From: an uncultured Ruminococcus sp.
GTDB lineage: Bacteria > Bacillota > Clostridia > Oscillospirales > Ruminococcaceae
NCBI GenBank assembly: GCA_945868475.1
Contig: CAMBLM010000009.1
Span: 60,679 to 124,678, forward strand
Direction: 5' to 3'
DNA length: 64,000 nucleotides
Numbering within the stretch: the first letter of the stretch is position 1; each line of letters begins with the position of its first letter. The position numbers were made by a program, and so were the translations under genes. Shown piece after piece: positions 18,312-27,691 of the stretch. Under the pieces are notes generated by a model. It saw only the letters and a list, made by a program, of their open reading frames with translations. It did no database searches and had not been told where the DNA came from.

Positions 18312-19361
18312 CTACTTGATGCTCAATGCTTTTACCTTGTTCATTTGCATAAAACTCGAATTTATCAATACGATAATTCTTTTTTTTATTATTTTACGTT
18401 TGTCTAATGGAATATTTAAAGAATCCATCAGTTTTTCACAATGTCTTTCTTCTGAATCAATTTTTTGATCAATACTGTAAACAGTATCATTTTTTACTGT
18501 TGTATCACGAACAAAATAAATTATTTTCCTGTTATCAGATAACAAAAGCCATTTTCCAATTCTATCCCACCAAATAGTATCTGTTATACCAATTGACATA
18601 CCATAAATACATATAATATTACTGGAATTTAATAATTTACTTGCTTGTTCGTCAATTTTATACCCTATACTTATATTTTTTTGGGGTTTTATTACCCTAC
18701 GTCTAATTCTATCTGGTAAATCATCTGAAAACGGAAGCTGTTTTAAATCATTTACACCCATTATCATGTTTTTGTTTAATTCGCCATGAACATGTATTAA
18801 TGAACCGATTCTTCGAGAATATTTTACATTGCTCATATTACATGAATACAATTCTCCTCCATTAGTTGAAGATAATTTCTTTATTATTCTATCAATAGTA
18901 GTTGTATAGTTAAATGATAAAAAGTTATACTGCACATCAAGGTCATTTTTATTATATCCCGTATCGTTGTAAAAATCATCTGTTACAGCTGGTCTAAATC
19001 CTATGTTATGCAAAGCGGTCAATCTGATCCAATCCGAAATCTGCTTTTCATCCTTACTTATATCGTCAGAAAACTTATCATTTTCCTTGTTCAGATATTT
19101 ATTGAGTTCTGATAATACATCTTCATAAATTGCAATATAGTTGTCAATTGTGTCATTATTAAAATTTGCTATATACTCACCAAAGCACTTTTCGAAATCG
19201 GCCCATAACTCTATTGTCTCTTTTTTTATAGTAGCTTTGAATTTAGCTATGTTCTCATCTTCTGATGGGAGATCAATATAGTATTTTAAAAAATGGTCGA
19301 AACCTGTTTCCAAGCCAACACCCAAATCGAAACCATTACCTATTAAATATGTAACATTCAT
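18312..19361 (-). CDS. AbiH-family abortive infection protein
   Basis: 349 residues. The N-terminal YLIGNGFDLGVGLETGF motif, the central LSFNYTTTID motif and the following HVHGE are the signature of AbiH proteins, which cause phage-triggered growth arrest in Lactococcus. The biochemical activity of AbiH is unknown; the GNGFD motif resembles a nucleotide-binding loop. AGGAGA precedes the ATG. Codon use is markedly AT-rich compared with the core genes, consistent with transfer. It lies at the extreme left end of the element, transcribed toward attL, as a single-gene defence cassette. Confidence 0.88.
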   Translation of the reverse strand: MNVTYLIGNGFDLGVGLETGFDHFLKYYIDLPSEDENIAKFKATIKKETIELWADFEKCFGEYIANFNNDTIDNYIAIYEDVLSELNKYLNKENDKFSDDISKDEKQISDWIRLTALHNIGFRPAVTDDFYNDTGYNKNDLDVQYNFLSFNYTTTIDRIIKKLSSTNGGELYSCNMSNVKYSRRIGSLIHVHGELNKNMIMGVNDLKQLPFSDDLPDRIRRRVIKPQKNISIGYKIDEQASKLLNSSNIICIYGMSIGITDTIWWDRIGKWLLLSDNRKIIYFVRDTTVKNDTVYSIDQKIDSEERHCEKLMDSLNIPLDKRKIIKKRIIVLINSSFMQMNKVKALSIK

Positions 19362-20006
19362 TTTTTTATTCTCCTAATTACTCCTGCATTAATATTTTTC
19401 AACGGTTCTGCTTTTTCAAGTACTTGCTTAAATACAAATCCTGATTTTTTAGAGCAGTTACACTTGATGTTACGTTGAATAAATTATACCATATTAATCC
19501 GAAAAATTCAATCGGAATCGGGATATATTCTTATTTCACTCCTTTTTATAGCATAATGCTATAGTATTTGTAAAATCAATATAAAAATATTTAAAGCATC
19601 GGCTATGATGTAAAATACTTGCCTAAAGTTAAAGTACAAACTTTAGGCAAAAATTTTTATATAGGTTATATAGGTATAGTTCTGCCGTGTATAGCTGTCA
19701 CCTACATATTATCATAAATAAGTAACGCAGATTATGAGTACATAATCTGCGTTTAATCATATCTATTTCTCCAACGGATTAGCGATGAATAAACCATATA
19801 AATCTTCTCCAACAAAAAAGACTTGACATCCACAATCTAACGGATGTAATGTTGTTAGAGAACTGTTAGATTGTTAGATAACTGTTAGAAGCAGAAAGAA
19901 ACCTTGAAATGTCCCCAAAAACTACCACAAAATTTATGTGAAACGACCTGCTCCCACCACAAAAAAGAAAAGTGTAAACTACGAATCGCATAGTTTACAC
20001 TTTTTT
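19362..20006. other. Left-end non-coding region with hairpins and tandem repeats
   Basis: No gene is seen. Three hairpins occur: TTGCCTAAAGTT/AACTTTAGGCAA (about 19620-19651), ACGCAGATTATG/CATAATCTGCGT (about 19727-19754), and AAAAGTGTAAACTA/TAGTTTACACTTTT (about 19970-20005), the last serving as the integrase terminator. The region between integrase and attL is where int-binding sites are expected. Confidence 0.6.
19854..19891. repeat. Tandem 19-bp direct repeat, candidate integrase site
   Basis: GTTAGAGAACTGTTAGATT is followed at once by GTTAGATAACTGTTAGAAG (16/19 identical); each contains two GTTAGA half-sites. Location beside the integrase gene suggests arm-type recognition, by analogy with DR sites of Tn916-type integrases. 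Confidence 0.55.
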
Positions 20007-21191
20007 CTATTTCTCCAGCGCCTTTGAAATCGCATCGGCAGATGCAAGCTTTGCTGTAAAATCCAAGTGACTGTAAAAATTCGCCGTGACATTATATGTA
20101 GAGTGACCAAGCCATTCCTGAATTTCTTTCATAGATACTCCGTTTGCAAGCAGAAGCGAAGCGCAGGAATGACGCAGATCGTGAAAGCGTATCGGCTTCA
20201 GATTGTGCTTTTTGATCATATATGCGAAATGTGATGTAACGTAATTTGGCGTTACAAGCTTTCCGAACGCATCTCTGCAGACATAGTCAGAGTATTTTGT
20301 ATCATAACCGCTGCGAAGCAGCTTGGCATAATACTCCTGCTTCGCCTTTTCTTCAACAAGCATCTTTTCAATTTGAGGAATAAGCGGCAAGGTGCGTCGG
20401 CTGGAATTGTTCTTGAGCGTATCCTCGCAGATGATCTCCTCGATGCCCTTTCCGTAATCGTTGATTACCTTATGCTTTATGGTGATCGTCTTATTTTCAA
20501 AGTCGATCGAATCCCATTTCAGTCCCAGAATCTCGCTGCGGCGCAGACCGTAATAGACAGCTATATTTACGCAAAGCTCCATGCGGTCGCCCTTAAACAC
20601 CTCAAGCAGTGCATTAAGTTCATCCTTGTTGTAGAACGTTGCTTCGTATTTATGGTACTTCGGACGGTCTACCCTATCCATAGGGTTAACAGGTATCAGG
20701 TCGGATTTCACAGCAAACTGAAAAGCCTTGTTAAGGTTTGTATGGATGTGGATGATGCTGTTGCTTGACAAGCCTTCCTGATACAGATGCGTGTAAAAAC
20801 TCTGTATGTGGAAAGGCTTCACTTCGTTAAGCATAAGGTTATACTCCTTGAAAAAGCCTTTTATACGGCGGACGTTCTTGGCGTAGCCTTTATAAGTAGT
20901 AATCGCTATGGTCGGCTTGACCGTTTCAAGCCATGAGTCAAGATAGTCCGTAAACTTGCGCCTTGGAGAAAACGATAAACCGTTCTTGTCAGGCACGGGT
21001 GCGTAGAGCACTTTGTTGTATGCTACTTCAAAATCCGCAAGTATCGACTTGCGTTTTTCATCGAGCTTACGCTTGCTTGCGCCTTCTTTCAGACCTGTGG
21101 CAACCCACTTTGCTCTGTGTTTTCCCAGGTTGTCTTTATAGCTGATAACCACATAGTACATTCCTTTTTTAGTCTGAATGCTCGCATTCAT
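20007..21191 (-). CDS. int: Tyrosine integrase
   Basis: 394 residues. An N-terminal arm-binding beta-domain (about 1-55), a SAM-like core-binding domain (about 65-165, FTDYLDSWLETVKPTI) and a catalytic domain carrying YYGLRRSEILGL (Arg), HDLRHSCASLLLANG (His-x-x-Arg), EWLGHS (His) and the nucleophile Tyr in NFYSHLD. All catalytic residues are intact. It catalyses site-specific recombination between the tRNA-Leu 3' end and the element attachment site. AAAGGAGG precedes the ATG. The excisionase gene is immediately upstream in the same direction. Confidence 0.96.
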   Translation of the reverse strand: MNASIQTKKGMYYVVISYKDNLGKHRAKWVATGLKEGASKRKLDEKRKSILADFEVAYNKVLYAPVPDKNGLSFSPRRKFTDYLDSWLETVKPTIAITTYKGYAKNVRRIKGFFKEYNLMLNEVKPFHIQSFYTHLYQEGLSSNSIIHIHTNLNKAFQFAVKSDLIPVNPMDRVDRPKYHKYEATFYNKDELNALLEVFKGDRMELCVNIAVYYGLRRSEILGLKWDSIDFENKTITIKHKVINDYGKGIEEIICEDTLKNNSSRRTLPLIPQIEKMLVEEKAKQEYYAKLLRSGYDTKYSDYVCRDAFGKLVTPNYVTSHFAYMIKKHNLKPIRFHDLRHSCASLLLANGVSMKEIQEWLGHSTYNVTANFYSHLDFTAKLASADAISKALEK

Positions 21192-21251
21192 AGTAAGCCT
21201 CCTTTACAAAGATTTGTGTGGGGCGGTCTGATGATCGCCCCACATTTGGGG

Positions 21252-21467
21252 TTAAGCAGCCAAACCGGCTGAAACAAGCAGATACTCGATCACAGTTATT
21301 TTGGCAACTCTTATACGATATCCGCACGGGATAGCTTTGAGCTTTCCCTCGTGTATCATTCGGTAAGCCAATGGCTTACCGATACCGAGCATCTCGGTGA
21401 TCTCCTTGACACCGAGCACATCCGGATAGGATGTGAAAAGAGTCTGATATGCGTCGTTGATGGTCAT
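21252..21467 (-). CDS. Excisionase-type winged-helix protein
   Basis: 71 residues with the excisionase/HTH_17 pattern: VLGVKEITEMLGIGKPLAYRMIHEGKLKAIPCGYRIRVAK. Such proteins bend the attachment DNA and steer the integrase toward excision. AAAGGAGG precedes the ATG. It sits 60 bp upstream of int in the same direction, the standard xis-int order. Confidence 0.88.
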   Translation of the reverse strand: MTINDAYQTLFTSYPDVLGVKEITEMLGIGKPLAYRMIHEGKLKAIPCGYRIRVAKITVIEYLLVSAGLAA

Positions 21468-21488
21468 AAAAACACCTCCTTTTTTATC

Positions 21489-23054
21489 TTAGTCATCTTC
21501 ATTATTCTGATAATTGTTGATGAGCGTTAAATTGGTAAATCCTTTGTCACCGCTGTGTCCTACAGTAGTCCTTTCGGTATCGAAAAGCTCTTTAAGAATA
21601 GAACTGCATGTGTTTGTAGCGAGTGCCTTCATATCGTTTCTTTTACAAAAGCGTTCGTAAGCACTTCGTATGTCACTGCTTTTAAGTTTCTGCCCCGGAC
21701 AATACCTTATCGAAGCATTTGCAAATTCGATAAAGCTGTTGCTGCTATACTTATAGCTTTCTACAAGGTCATCTGACATGTTTCTGTATGTCAGCTCCAT
21801 ACCGTTTTCAATAAACCGCAGCAAACCGTCAATAGCGAACCGAAGCAAATAGCCTTTTTCTTCATAGAACATACTCTCCGCAAGGTTGTCCACCCATTTT
21901 TCCTTCGGAACAGACACGTCGTATGATAATATACGTAGTCTGTTGAAGTAAGCTTGATCCGTTTTCGTTACAGTAGGCATATCATTTGCCCCAAAGATAA
22001 ACAATGCATTGTTTTTCAGAGCAAATCCGTCCTTACCTTTAAATGAGGTCATAATGGCATCGTTGCCGACAACATTCTTAAACGTTTGGATTTTGTTGTC
22101 AGAAAGATCAGACATTTCGCCGCTTATATTGATCCATTTGCCAAGCAGCAATGCCGGTGCAAACTGATTGTTCAGCTGAGAAAATGAGATATTAGAAACG
22201 AATCCGGAAAGAAGCATCCTTAAAACATTTAGAATAACGCTTTTGCCCGAATTGCTCTTACCGAGGAGAAAGAAGGATATCTTCTGATCCCTGATAGTGC
22301 TGAGAGCTACACCCATTATCTCCTGCAGTGTAGCGATTTTAGCCTCGTCATTCTGCAGACTGTTCTCTAAATATGATCTAAAGATAGGAGAATCATAATC
22401 ACTCTCGATGTCACTCGCCCTTGCCTGGATACAGTAGAAGAACATAAAGCCCGGATCATGTGAATAAATTTCTCTATTACGGCAGTCGTAAACACCGTCA
22501 AGGAAATTCAAAAGATACTTTCTGTCCGGATCAGGTTCGATAGTACAAGTTCTAAGGCGAGGGTATGCATCTATGCTGTCATAGATTTTGCTGCACTTAT
22601 CGAGATCGAATTTTTCCATCACTTCTACCGGAATGTTATTGTACAGAATTTGGCGTCCTATCTTAGAATGAAGGAAATACCAAACACCGTTTGAAGGCTG
22701 ATAGATTATGACATCATCGTTCAGCCTAGCTGCTGTTACACCGTTTTCCAAAATGTATTCGATGCACTTGAATGCCTCAAATTTTTCGGGTATTTTTGCT
22801 TTAGGTTCAATGGAGCATTCTTCAAGCACCTGCTCGAATTTTTTTGCCTCCATGCGCCGGGCTTCTGCCTCAAAATCCTCAGCTGTAAGGACAGGAAGAT
22901 TTCTTGCAGGACGATCTTCTATCTGCGTTGGACTCATTTTTCGGGGGGATAATTTCGCTGCCTCTTTTGCATAATAGGTCTGGCTGTGAATACCTGATTT
23001 TTGAGCATCTTCAATAAACTCTGCCCATTCCTCTTTTGTCATGTTATGACTCAT
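21489..23054 (-). CDS. P4-type primase/SF3 helicase replication protein
   Basis: 521 residues from the ATG at 23054 (AAGGAGG 7 bp before; the longer version starting at 23090 lacks a binding site). The second half is a superfamily 3 helicase: Walker A LGKSNSGKSVI, then GEMSDLSDNKIQTFKNVVGND and IFGANDMP, with a D5-type N-terminal helper region before it. A winged-helix C-terminus ends the protein. It would unwind the origin of the excised circle. It lacks an obvious catalytic primase domain, so priming may be by the host. It ends 21 bp before the excisionase gene, so the three genes form one unit. Confidence 0.88.
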   Translation of the reverse strand: MSHNMTKEEWAEFIEDAQKSGIHSQTYYAKEAAKLSPRKMSPTQIEDRPARNLPVLTAEDFEAEARRMEAKKFEQVLEECSIEPKAKIPEKFEAFKCIEYILENGVTAARLNDDVIIYQPSNGVWYFLHSKIGRQILYNNIPVEVMEKFDLDKCSKIYDSIDAYPRLRTCTIEPDPDRKYLLNFLDGVYDCRNREIYSHDPGFMFFYCIQARASDIESDYDSPIFRSYLENSLQNDEAKIATLQEIMGVALSTIRDQKISFFLLGKSNSGKSVILNVLRMLLSGFVSNISFSQLNNQFAPALLLGKWINISGEMSDLSDNKIQTFKNVVGNDAIMTSFKGKDGFALKNNALFIFGANDMPTVTKTDQAYFNRLRILSYDVSVPKEKWVDNLAESMFYEEKGYLLRFAIDGLLRFIENGMELTYRNMSDDLVESYKYSSNSFIEFANASIRYCPGQKLKSSDIRSAYERFCKRNDMKALATNTCSSILKELFDTERTTVGHSGDKGFTNLTLINNYQNNEDD

Positions 23055-23146
23055 CGTTTTTCCTCCTTTAGTAGCAGGTTTCGCGGTCAAAGCATTGACA
23101 CCAAAACCTGCTACAGATTATTTTTCAATTTGAGAAGAGATATTAT

Positions 23147-23722
23147 TTAGTCTTTAGGAATCATCAACGCACTATTAACAGTGGACTGATCTAACAGTGC
23201 TGAGGTGTCATGCTTCATCACTGCAAGCGTAGCTGCCAGCTCTTCACGAACATTACGACAGTTAATGCCTTCAACTCCGATGCTGACATGGCATCCGGAT
23301 AAACCCGGAGCAAACTTAAATGCGTTATATAGTGTAATCTTTACAACTAATCCTGGCGTGTAGACCACGAGCAGGATCCTCATGTCATAATCATAAGGAT
23401 TTTTTGCGCTTATTTTCTTATTGATGCCGTCGACAGACAATACAGCATTAAAATCAAGTTCGTTGATTCTTTTGGCTGCAAATGTAAAATCACGGAAAGA
23501 GACTTCCGTTGCAACATCATTGCAGTCAATCTTTACAGCCGTATATTTTGCGCCTTCAAACTTTTTGCCATAGGCATAAATAGTCGCTTTGTTGTCGACG
23601 ACTTTGATACCTATTTCGGCATTGTCGAGATCAATAATATCTCCTCTTTTTTCATTGTTAAGGCTGACTCTATCGAGATAAGCAAGTCTCTCTTCAGCCT
23701 GATTTCTTTTTGTTGTTTTCAT
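23147..23722 (-). CDS. Uncharacterised element protein
   Basis: 191 residues; no family recognised. It appears soluble and beta-rich, with alternating hydrophobic segments (IGIKVVDNKATIYAYGKKF; ILLVVYTPGLVVKITLY). AGGAGG precedes the ATG. It is first in the same-direction cluster with the primase-helicase, excisionase and integrase, so a role in replication or control of the element is likely by position only. Confidence 0.6.
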   Translation of the reverse strand: MKTTKRNQAEERLAYLDRVSLNNEKRGDIIDLDNAEIGIKVVDNKATIYAYGKKFEGAKYTAVKIDCNDVATEVSFRDFTFAAKRINELDFNAVLSVDGINKKISAKNPYDYDMRILLVVYTPGLVVKITLYNAFKFAPGLSGCHVSIGVEGINCRNVREELAATLAVMKHDTSALLDQSTVNSALMIPKD

Positions 23723-24215
23723 TTTTTACCTCCTATAGCTTGTTAAAATCCTTTTCTACGCTAGCGTTGTACATATACTATCACATAAGTTTTGCGATGT
23801 CTATGCAGACCACAGATTTAAAAATAATGCTTGTACAAATTTAACGCTGAAAATTAGGACGAATATTAAAACGATGTGTTGGAGGGTATCTGCCAATGTC
23901 TATAAATATGATATATATCTATTTTGAACGCTTTTACAGTATGTAAATTGCACAAATATATCGATTATATTGAAAACAATTTTTTTGCTTATTGAAATTA
24001 ACGTTCGGCTGTGATATAATAGTAAAAAAGGGACTAATTATAAAACGTCAGATTTTTTTGTTAATTTACACCATATAATAGATTGGTATATTTGCATTTT
24101 TTAGGCAAGGTTGATAATTCGGATTGTCAAAAGGAAGTTGTATGAATGCATAAAAATTGAGAAAGCAATTGTGCAAAATGCAATATTTTTATAAGACTAA
24201 GGAGAAACACATAAT
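23723..24215. other. Divergent promoter region, strongly AT-rich
   Basis: About 490 bp between the replication cluster (minus) and the orphan gene at 24216 (plus). TGATATAATAG near 24011 is a possible extended -10 toward the plus strand. AT runs could serve as a replication or nucleoid-binding region. No gene is seen. Confidence 0.4.
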
Positions 24216-25685
24216 ATGAAGTATACGATTAAAAGTATTGAAAGCAAAGATAAGTTATTGTATTATAAACCAATCTACGAGCAATTAATGTCCGAAGTAA
24301 AATCATCGAAGCAAAAGATTAACGATGAAGCATTTATTAATAGTATCGACGAATTTGTAAAGTGGCATAAATCATTAGAATCCCGAATGTTTCCTGGTGA
24401 GAATAAAATACCGCTTCGTCAAGAAACCAAGGCTTTGTTGTTTACTTCGGAAATAAATATTGAACATATATATTTCCTGAAAAAAATTTATTCCGTTAAG
24501 CAATTAAAAACAATCCTCCCTGTTTTTATTTTTAATTATTTGGTTAATCATACAGATGCAGAATTTCTAACACTTTTAAGAATATCTAAAAATAAAAGCC
24601 AAATAGATCCTTGGAATTGTATTCGCAATCTTTTCTTTAAAGTAAAGACACCCACATATCTTTTGATGCCCAAAGATGCACACAAAAGTATGAATAAAAT
24701 ATATACTGAAAGATTAATAAAGAATATCAAATGTAGTTTTATTCATGTAGTGTCATTTTTAAGAATACTGAATTTGCAAATATGTAAAGACTCCGATAAA
24801 ATTAATTGCCTTAAATGGTATTATCACGAATTCAAAAATAACGCTGAAATGTTTTTTAATCATACGGAATTAGATATGATAATAGATGGCACTATTCAAA
24901 TTGATAATCTTAATGAAATCATAGGTTATATTGAAACAATTGATATCAATAATGATTTACAACGTATATATATTGAACGGATTGAGGAGTATATAAAAAA
25001 AATCATGGAGAATAAAAATGAAAATTGTAAGTCAGGTGATCTAATAAAAAATATCGATGATTTTGAAATAGAAACTGAGGACTTTATTAATATTTCTTTG
25101 TGTCCTGATTCTTTTTCAAAAAGGTTTGATTACTTTTATGGAAAGTATTTGTGTTCCATATTGTACAGTACATGTAAACAATATGATTTATTCAAAGTTA
25201 TAATTGATACTAACGATGTAACTACAGATAAGCTTTCAGTATATTATCATTATGAAGAAAAAGACGAAAAAATACTGTGTTCATTAAAACATGTCCATTT
25301 CGCTATTAATGATATTCAACGTATGGAAACAGTTGAAGTTTTGTTGCAGAATCATGTTCATTATCCGTCCTTTGTATTAAATGGCGGATTTGAATACACC
25401 TTTCCATATCGAATAGATGGTTCTATCTCTAACATAAAAGGGTCACTTATGATAGGAAATGATGAGGTTAAGTGTTGTTTATCGAAGATCGACTGTAAAA
25501 AAAATGATTACTCTATCATTATTGACGGATTTGATTATAATCTTTTTAATATTCGTGATTATCTAAAGAAGCGAAATAATTCATCAAGTGATTGGGTCTT
25601 ATATATCTTGACATATTACATTGTATATACTGGAAATAGAGAAAAACTTTTTAGGATTGTTGAAAAAAACAATGATGGCTGCTAA
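24216..25685 (+). CDS. Uncharacterised 489-residue protein, AT-rich cargo gene
   Basis: No family was recognised. It is rich in Lys, Asn and Ile, with codon use far more AT-rich than the neighbours, a sign of separate acquisition. The N-terminal ~280 residues are alpha-helical in pattern, with paired hydrophobic heptads. The C-terminal ~170 residues look beta-rich (VLLQNHVHYPSFVLNGGFEY, YSIIIDGFDYN). No Walker, nuclease or membrane motif was found. AAGGAG precedes the ATG. A solitary cargo gene with its own promoter in a defence-rich island is often a defence gene, but that is inference only. Confidence 0.65.
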   Translation: MKYTIKSIESKDKLLYYKPIYEQLMSEVKSSKQKINDEAFINSIDEFVKWHKSLESRMFPGENKIPLRQETKALLFTSEINIEHIYFLKKIYSVKQLKTILPVFIFNYLVNHTDAEFLTLLRISKNKSQIDPWNCIRNLFFKVKTPTYLLMPKDAHKSMNKIYTERLIKNIKCSFIHVVSFLRILNLQICKDSDKINCLKWYYHEFKNNAEMFFNHTELDMIIDGTIQIDNLNEIIGYIETIDINNDLQRIYIERIEEYIKKIMENKNENCKSGDLIKNIDDFEIETEDFINISLCPDSFSKRFDYFYGKYLCSILYSTCKQYDLFKVIIDTNDVTTDKLSVYYHYEEKDEKILCSLKHVHFAINDIQRMETVEVLLQNHVHYPSFVLNGGFEYTFPYRIDGSISNIKGSLMIGNDEVKCCLSKIDCKKNDYSIIIDGFDYNLFNIRDYLKKRNNSSSDWVLYILTYYIVYTGNREKLFRIVEKNNDGC

Positions 25686-26529
25686 TGATATTATATGACA
25701 ATGCGTATTTATATTTCAGAATCAACAGGCGCTGACACGCTGACATCACGTTTAAAGTGTGTCGTTATTTCATTATATATAGAAATAAACTATTCCTGTC
25801 AGCGTGTCAGCATGCGATATAACCCATTAATGCCATATTGTAATACTTCAAAAGCAAGGAAAACAATTAATATTGTTGCCTAAGGTTACACTCTAGGGAA
25901 ATCAGCCAAAATCTCTTTTTGGGGCTTTATTCTCTCTGAAGTCTGTGTAGGATGAATATGTCGCCCTAAAATGAACATCTCGGCCGCAGAGATTGAACAT
26001 TAGCGTCAGCAGAATTAAACACATTCGTCAAATGAAGTGAACAGCAGTGTCAAATGATTGAACAGTGGTGAACGTCACGATAAAAATGTATTGCACACAA
26101 AAGCGCGAATACAAAAATGACAATACTTAGATTCACACAAAGCTAATAGCGAATTTTACAACGCATTTTTGTTGTACATATATTTCAGGTAATATTCACT
26201 TCTATTCAGAACTGGTATGGTTTGCCTGTTGCAAAACCAAAAGATGTGTATTTGAACTTTTCTTTTTCATCCGAATGAAAATAAGGTTGTTTTATCATAA
26301 ACAAAGCTTGACTTCTTTAGAGTTTAGTTATACAGCCCCGCATATCTCCTTGATTGGCAATCTTTATTCAGCATGAAAAAGTATTATGTAGAGATTCTTG
26401 AACTTGTTTTGAACCGTTTTTGTAAATCATGCTGACACACTCATTTTTTTACCACAAATATTCTATTTATATAATAAATAGGGTCAGTGTGTCAGCATGT
26501 CAGCACAGTTTTCCGCTTCCTAGGCTTGG
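25686..26529. other. Non-coding region with four copies of a GCTGACAC repeat
   Basis: 844 bp without a credible gene. Two inverted pairs are built on the same core: 25731-25745 with 25797-25811 (GCTGACACGCTGACA, 15 bp perfect) and 26428-26441 with 26486-26499 (CATGCTGACACACT, 14 bp perfect). The second pair abuts the serine recombinase stop. Between them (about 25975-26090) are repeated TGAAC motifs resembling a decayed insertion-sequence end. Could be recombinase res-type sites or iterons. Confidence 0.55.
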
Positions 26530-27102
26530 TCACATATTATAAGCGTTACCATGGTTATTGACCTTCCTATAAAACGCACTCTTGCTCAACCCCATCCGCT
26601 GCATAAACTCCACAGCGGTTATCTCATCCGCAACCCACTTCCCATATAACTCACCCCAAAGCTGTTCATCAACAGCTTTGGCTTTTCTACCCTTATACTT
26701 GCCCTGTGACTTTGCAATAGCAATACCCTCTTTCTGACGGTCAAGTATATACCCACGTTCAAGTTCAGCAACCGCAGCAAATACCGTAAGCATAAACTTT
26801 CCCGCAGGAGTGGTCGTGTCAATGCTCTCCTTCCTGCTGACAAACTCCACTCCCTTTTCGGTGAGCAGGTCTATCAGTTCAAGCAGATCTTTTGTGTTCC
26901 TTGCAAAACGGGAAATCGATTCAACAATAACCGTATCACCCATGCGCACAAACCCAAGCATCTCTTTCAGCTGCGGTCGTTCCCTGCTCTTGCCCGATAT
27001 CTTATCAATATATATCCTGTCAACACCAAGCTGTTCCATTAAGACTTCCTGTCTTGCTGTGTTCTGTTCTTCTGTCGATACTCTTATGTAGCCTACTTTC
27101 AT
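26530..27102 (-). CDS. Small serine recombinase (resolvase/invertase)
   Basis: 190 residues. The catalytic domain starts YIRVSTEEQNTARQ with the nucleophile Ser in RVST. The downstream Arg motif SRFARNTKDL and the E-helix (AELERGYILDRQKEGI) are present, followed by a C-terminal helix-turn-helix (ITAVEFMQRMGLSKSAFYRKV). All catalytic features look intact. It would resolve or invert DNA at paired sites. The repeats immediately downstream are candidate substrates. It closely resembles the truncated recombinase at the right edge of the window. Confidence 0.93.
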   Translation of the reverse strand: MKVGYIRVSTEEQNTARQEVLMEQLGVDRIYIDKISGKSRERPQLKEMLGFVRMGDTVIVESISRFARNTKDLLELIDLLTEKGVEFVSRKESIDTTTPAGKFMLTVFAAVAELERGYILDRQKEGIAIAKSQGKYKGRKAKAVDEQLWGELYGKWVADEITAVEFMQRMGLSKSAFYRKVNNHGNAYNM

Positions 27103-27184
27103 AAAAATCCTCTCCTTTTCCCAAAATAGGTTGAATTCATCCTAACAATTGTGTATAATATAATCATAGAAGGGAGTGATAACA

Positions 27185-27427
27185 ATGACAGTTAACACTA
27201 ATAGTCTTATTTCAATTACCGAAGCAAATCAGAATTTCTCTAAAGTTGCTCGTCTTGTTGATGAAAACGGCTCTGCCGTAATACTGAAAAACAATGTTCC
27301 GAGGTATATCATTATGGAATTCTCTGAAGTCGAAAAACTGCAGAATGCTTCCGATGAAGATGTCAATGATGTTTCCAAACGCTTGATCGCACAAAATCTT
27401 GAAGCATATAAGGAGCTTGCAAAATGA
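27185..27427 (+). CDS. Phd/YefM-type antitoxin
   Basis: 80 residues; ATG at 27185 after GAAGGGA (an in-frame GTG at 27176 overlaps the binding site). The N-terminal fold LISITEANQNFSKVARLVDENGSAVILKNNVPRYIIM is the Phd/YefM DNA-binding antitoxin domain, with a flexible C-terminal tail for toxin neutralisation. Its stop overlaps the start of a decayed doc gene (ATGA), the coupling typical of phd-doc operons. Since the toxin is broken, it may persist as a repressor or an anti-addiction gene. Confidence 0.85.
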   Translation: MTVNTNSLISITEANQNFSKVARLVDENGSAVILKNNVPRYIIMEFSEVEKLQNASDEDVNDVSKRLIAQNLEAYKELAK

Positions 27428-27520
27428 TAAAACTTCAAGACTGTGTTTTAGCATAATTATCAATCATCCATTCATAGATGGAAACAAACGAATTGGTGTC
27501 CCAATAGCCTATACCCTAAC
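27424..27520 (+). pseudogene. Degenerate Doc/Fic toxin
   Basis: ATG at 27424 overlaps the antitoxin stop; after about ten codons the frame stops. A neighbouring frame then encodes NHPFIDGNKRIGV (27462-27500), the Fic/Doc catalytic motif HPFxxGNKR. The ~60 residues normally between start and motif are missing, and the sequence after the motif no longer resembles Doc. So an internal deletion and C-terminal loss inactivated the toxin. Confidence 0.78.
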
Positions 27521-27635
27521 GGTACTTCAAAAACGCCCTCAAAACCGTCCCATTAAAGTTGGTTTTGCCATTTTGGAACGTTCCGAAATAGAACATAACC
27601 CTATCGGAACACTCCCTGCCATTGCTCGGCATAAA

Positions 27636-27690
27636 AAATATTCCGCTAACCGTTTACAGCCTTAAAGCTGAATAGGTTAGCGGATTTTTC
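27636..27690 (-). terminator. Terminator of the amidoligase operon
   Basis: TCCGCTAACC/GGTTAGCGGA hairpin (27642-27684); in the minus direction it is followed by ATATTTTTTAT, just after the amidotransferase stop. Confidence 0.85.
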
Positions 27691-27691
27691 A

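Noticed and set aside
19854..19891. CRISPR array
   Set aside because: Only two short adjacent repeats with no spacers; no array with regular spacers was seen anywhere in the window.
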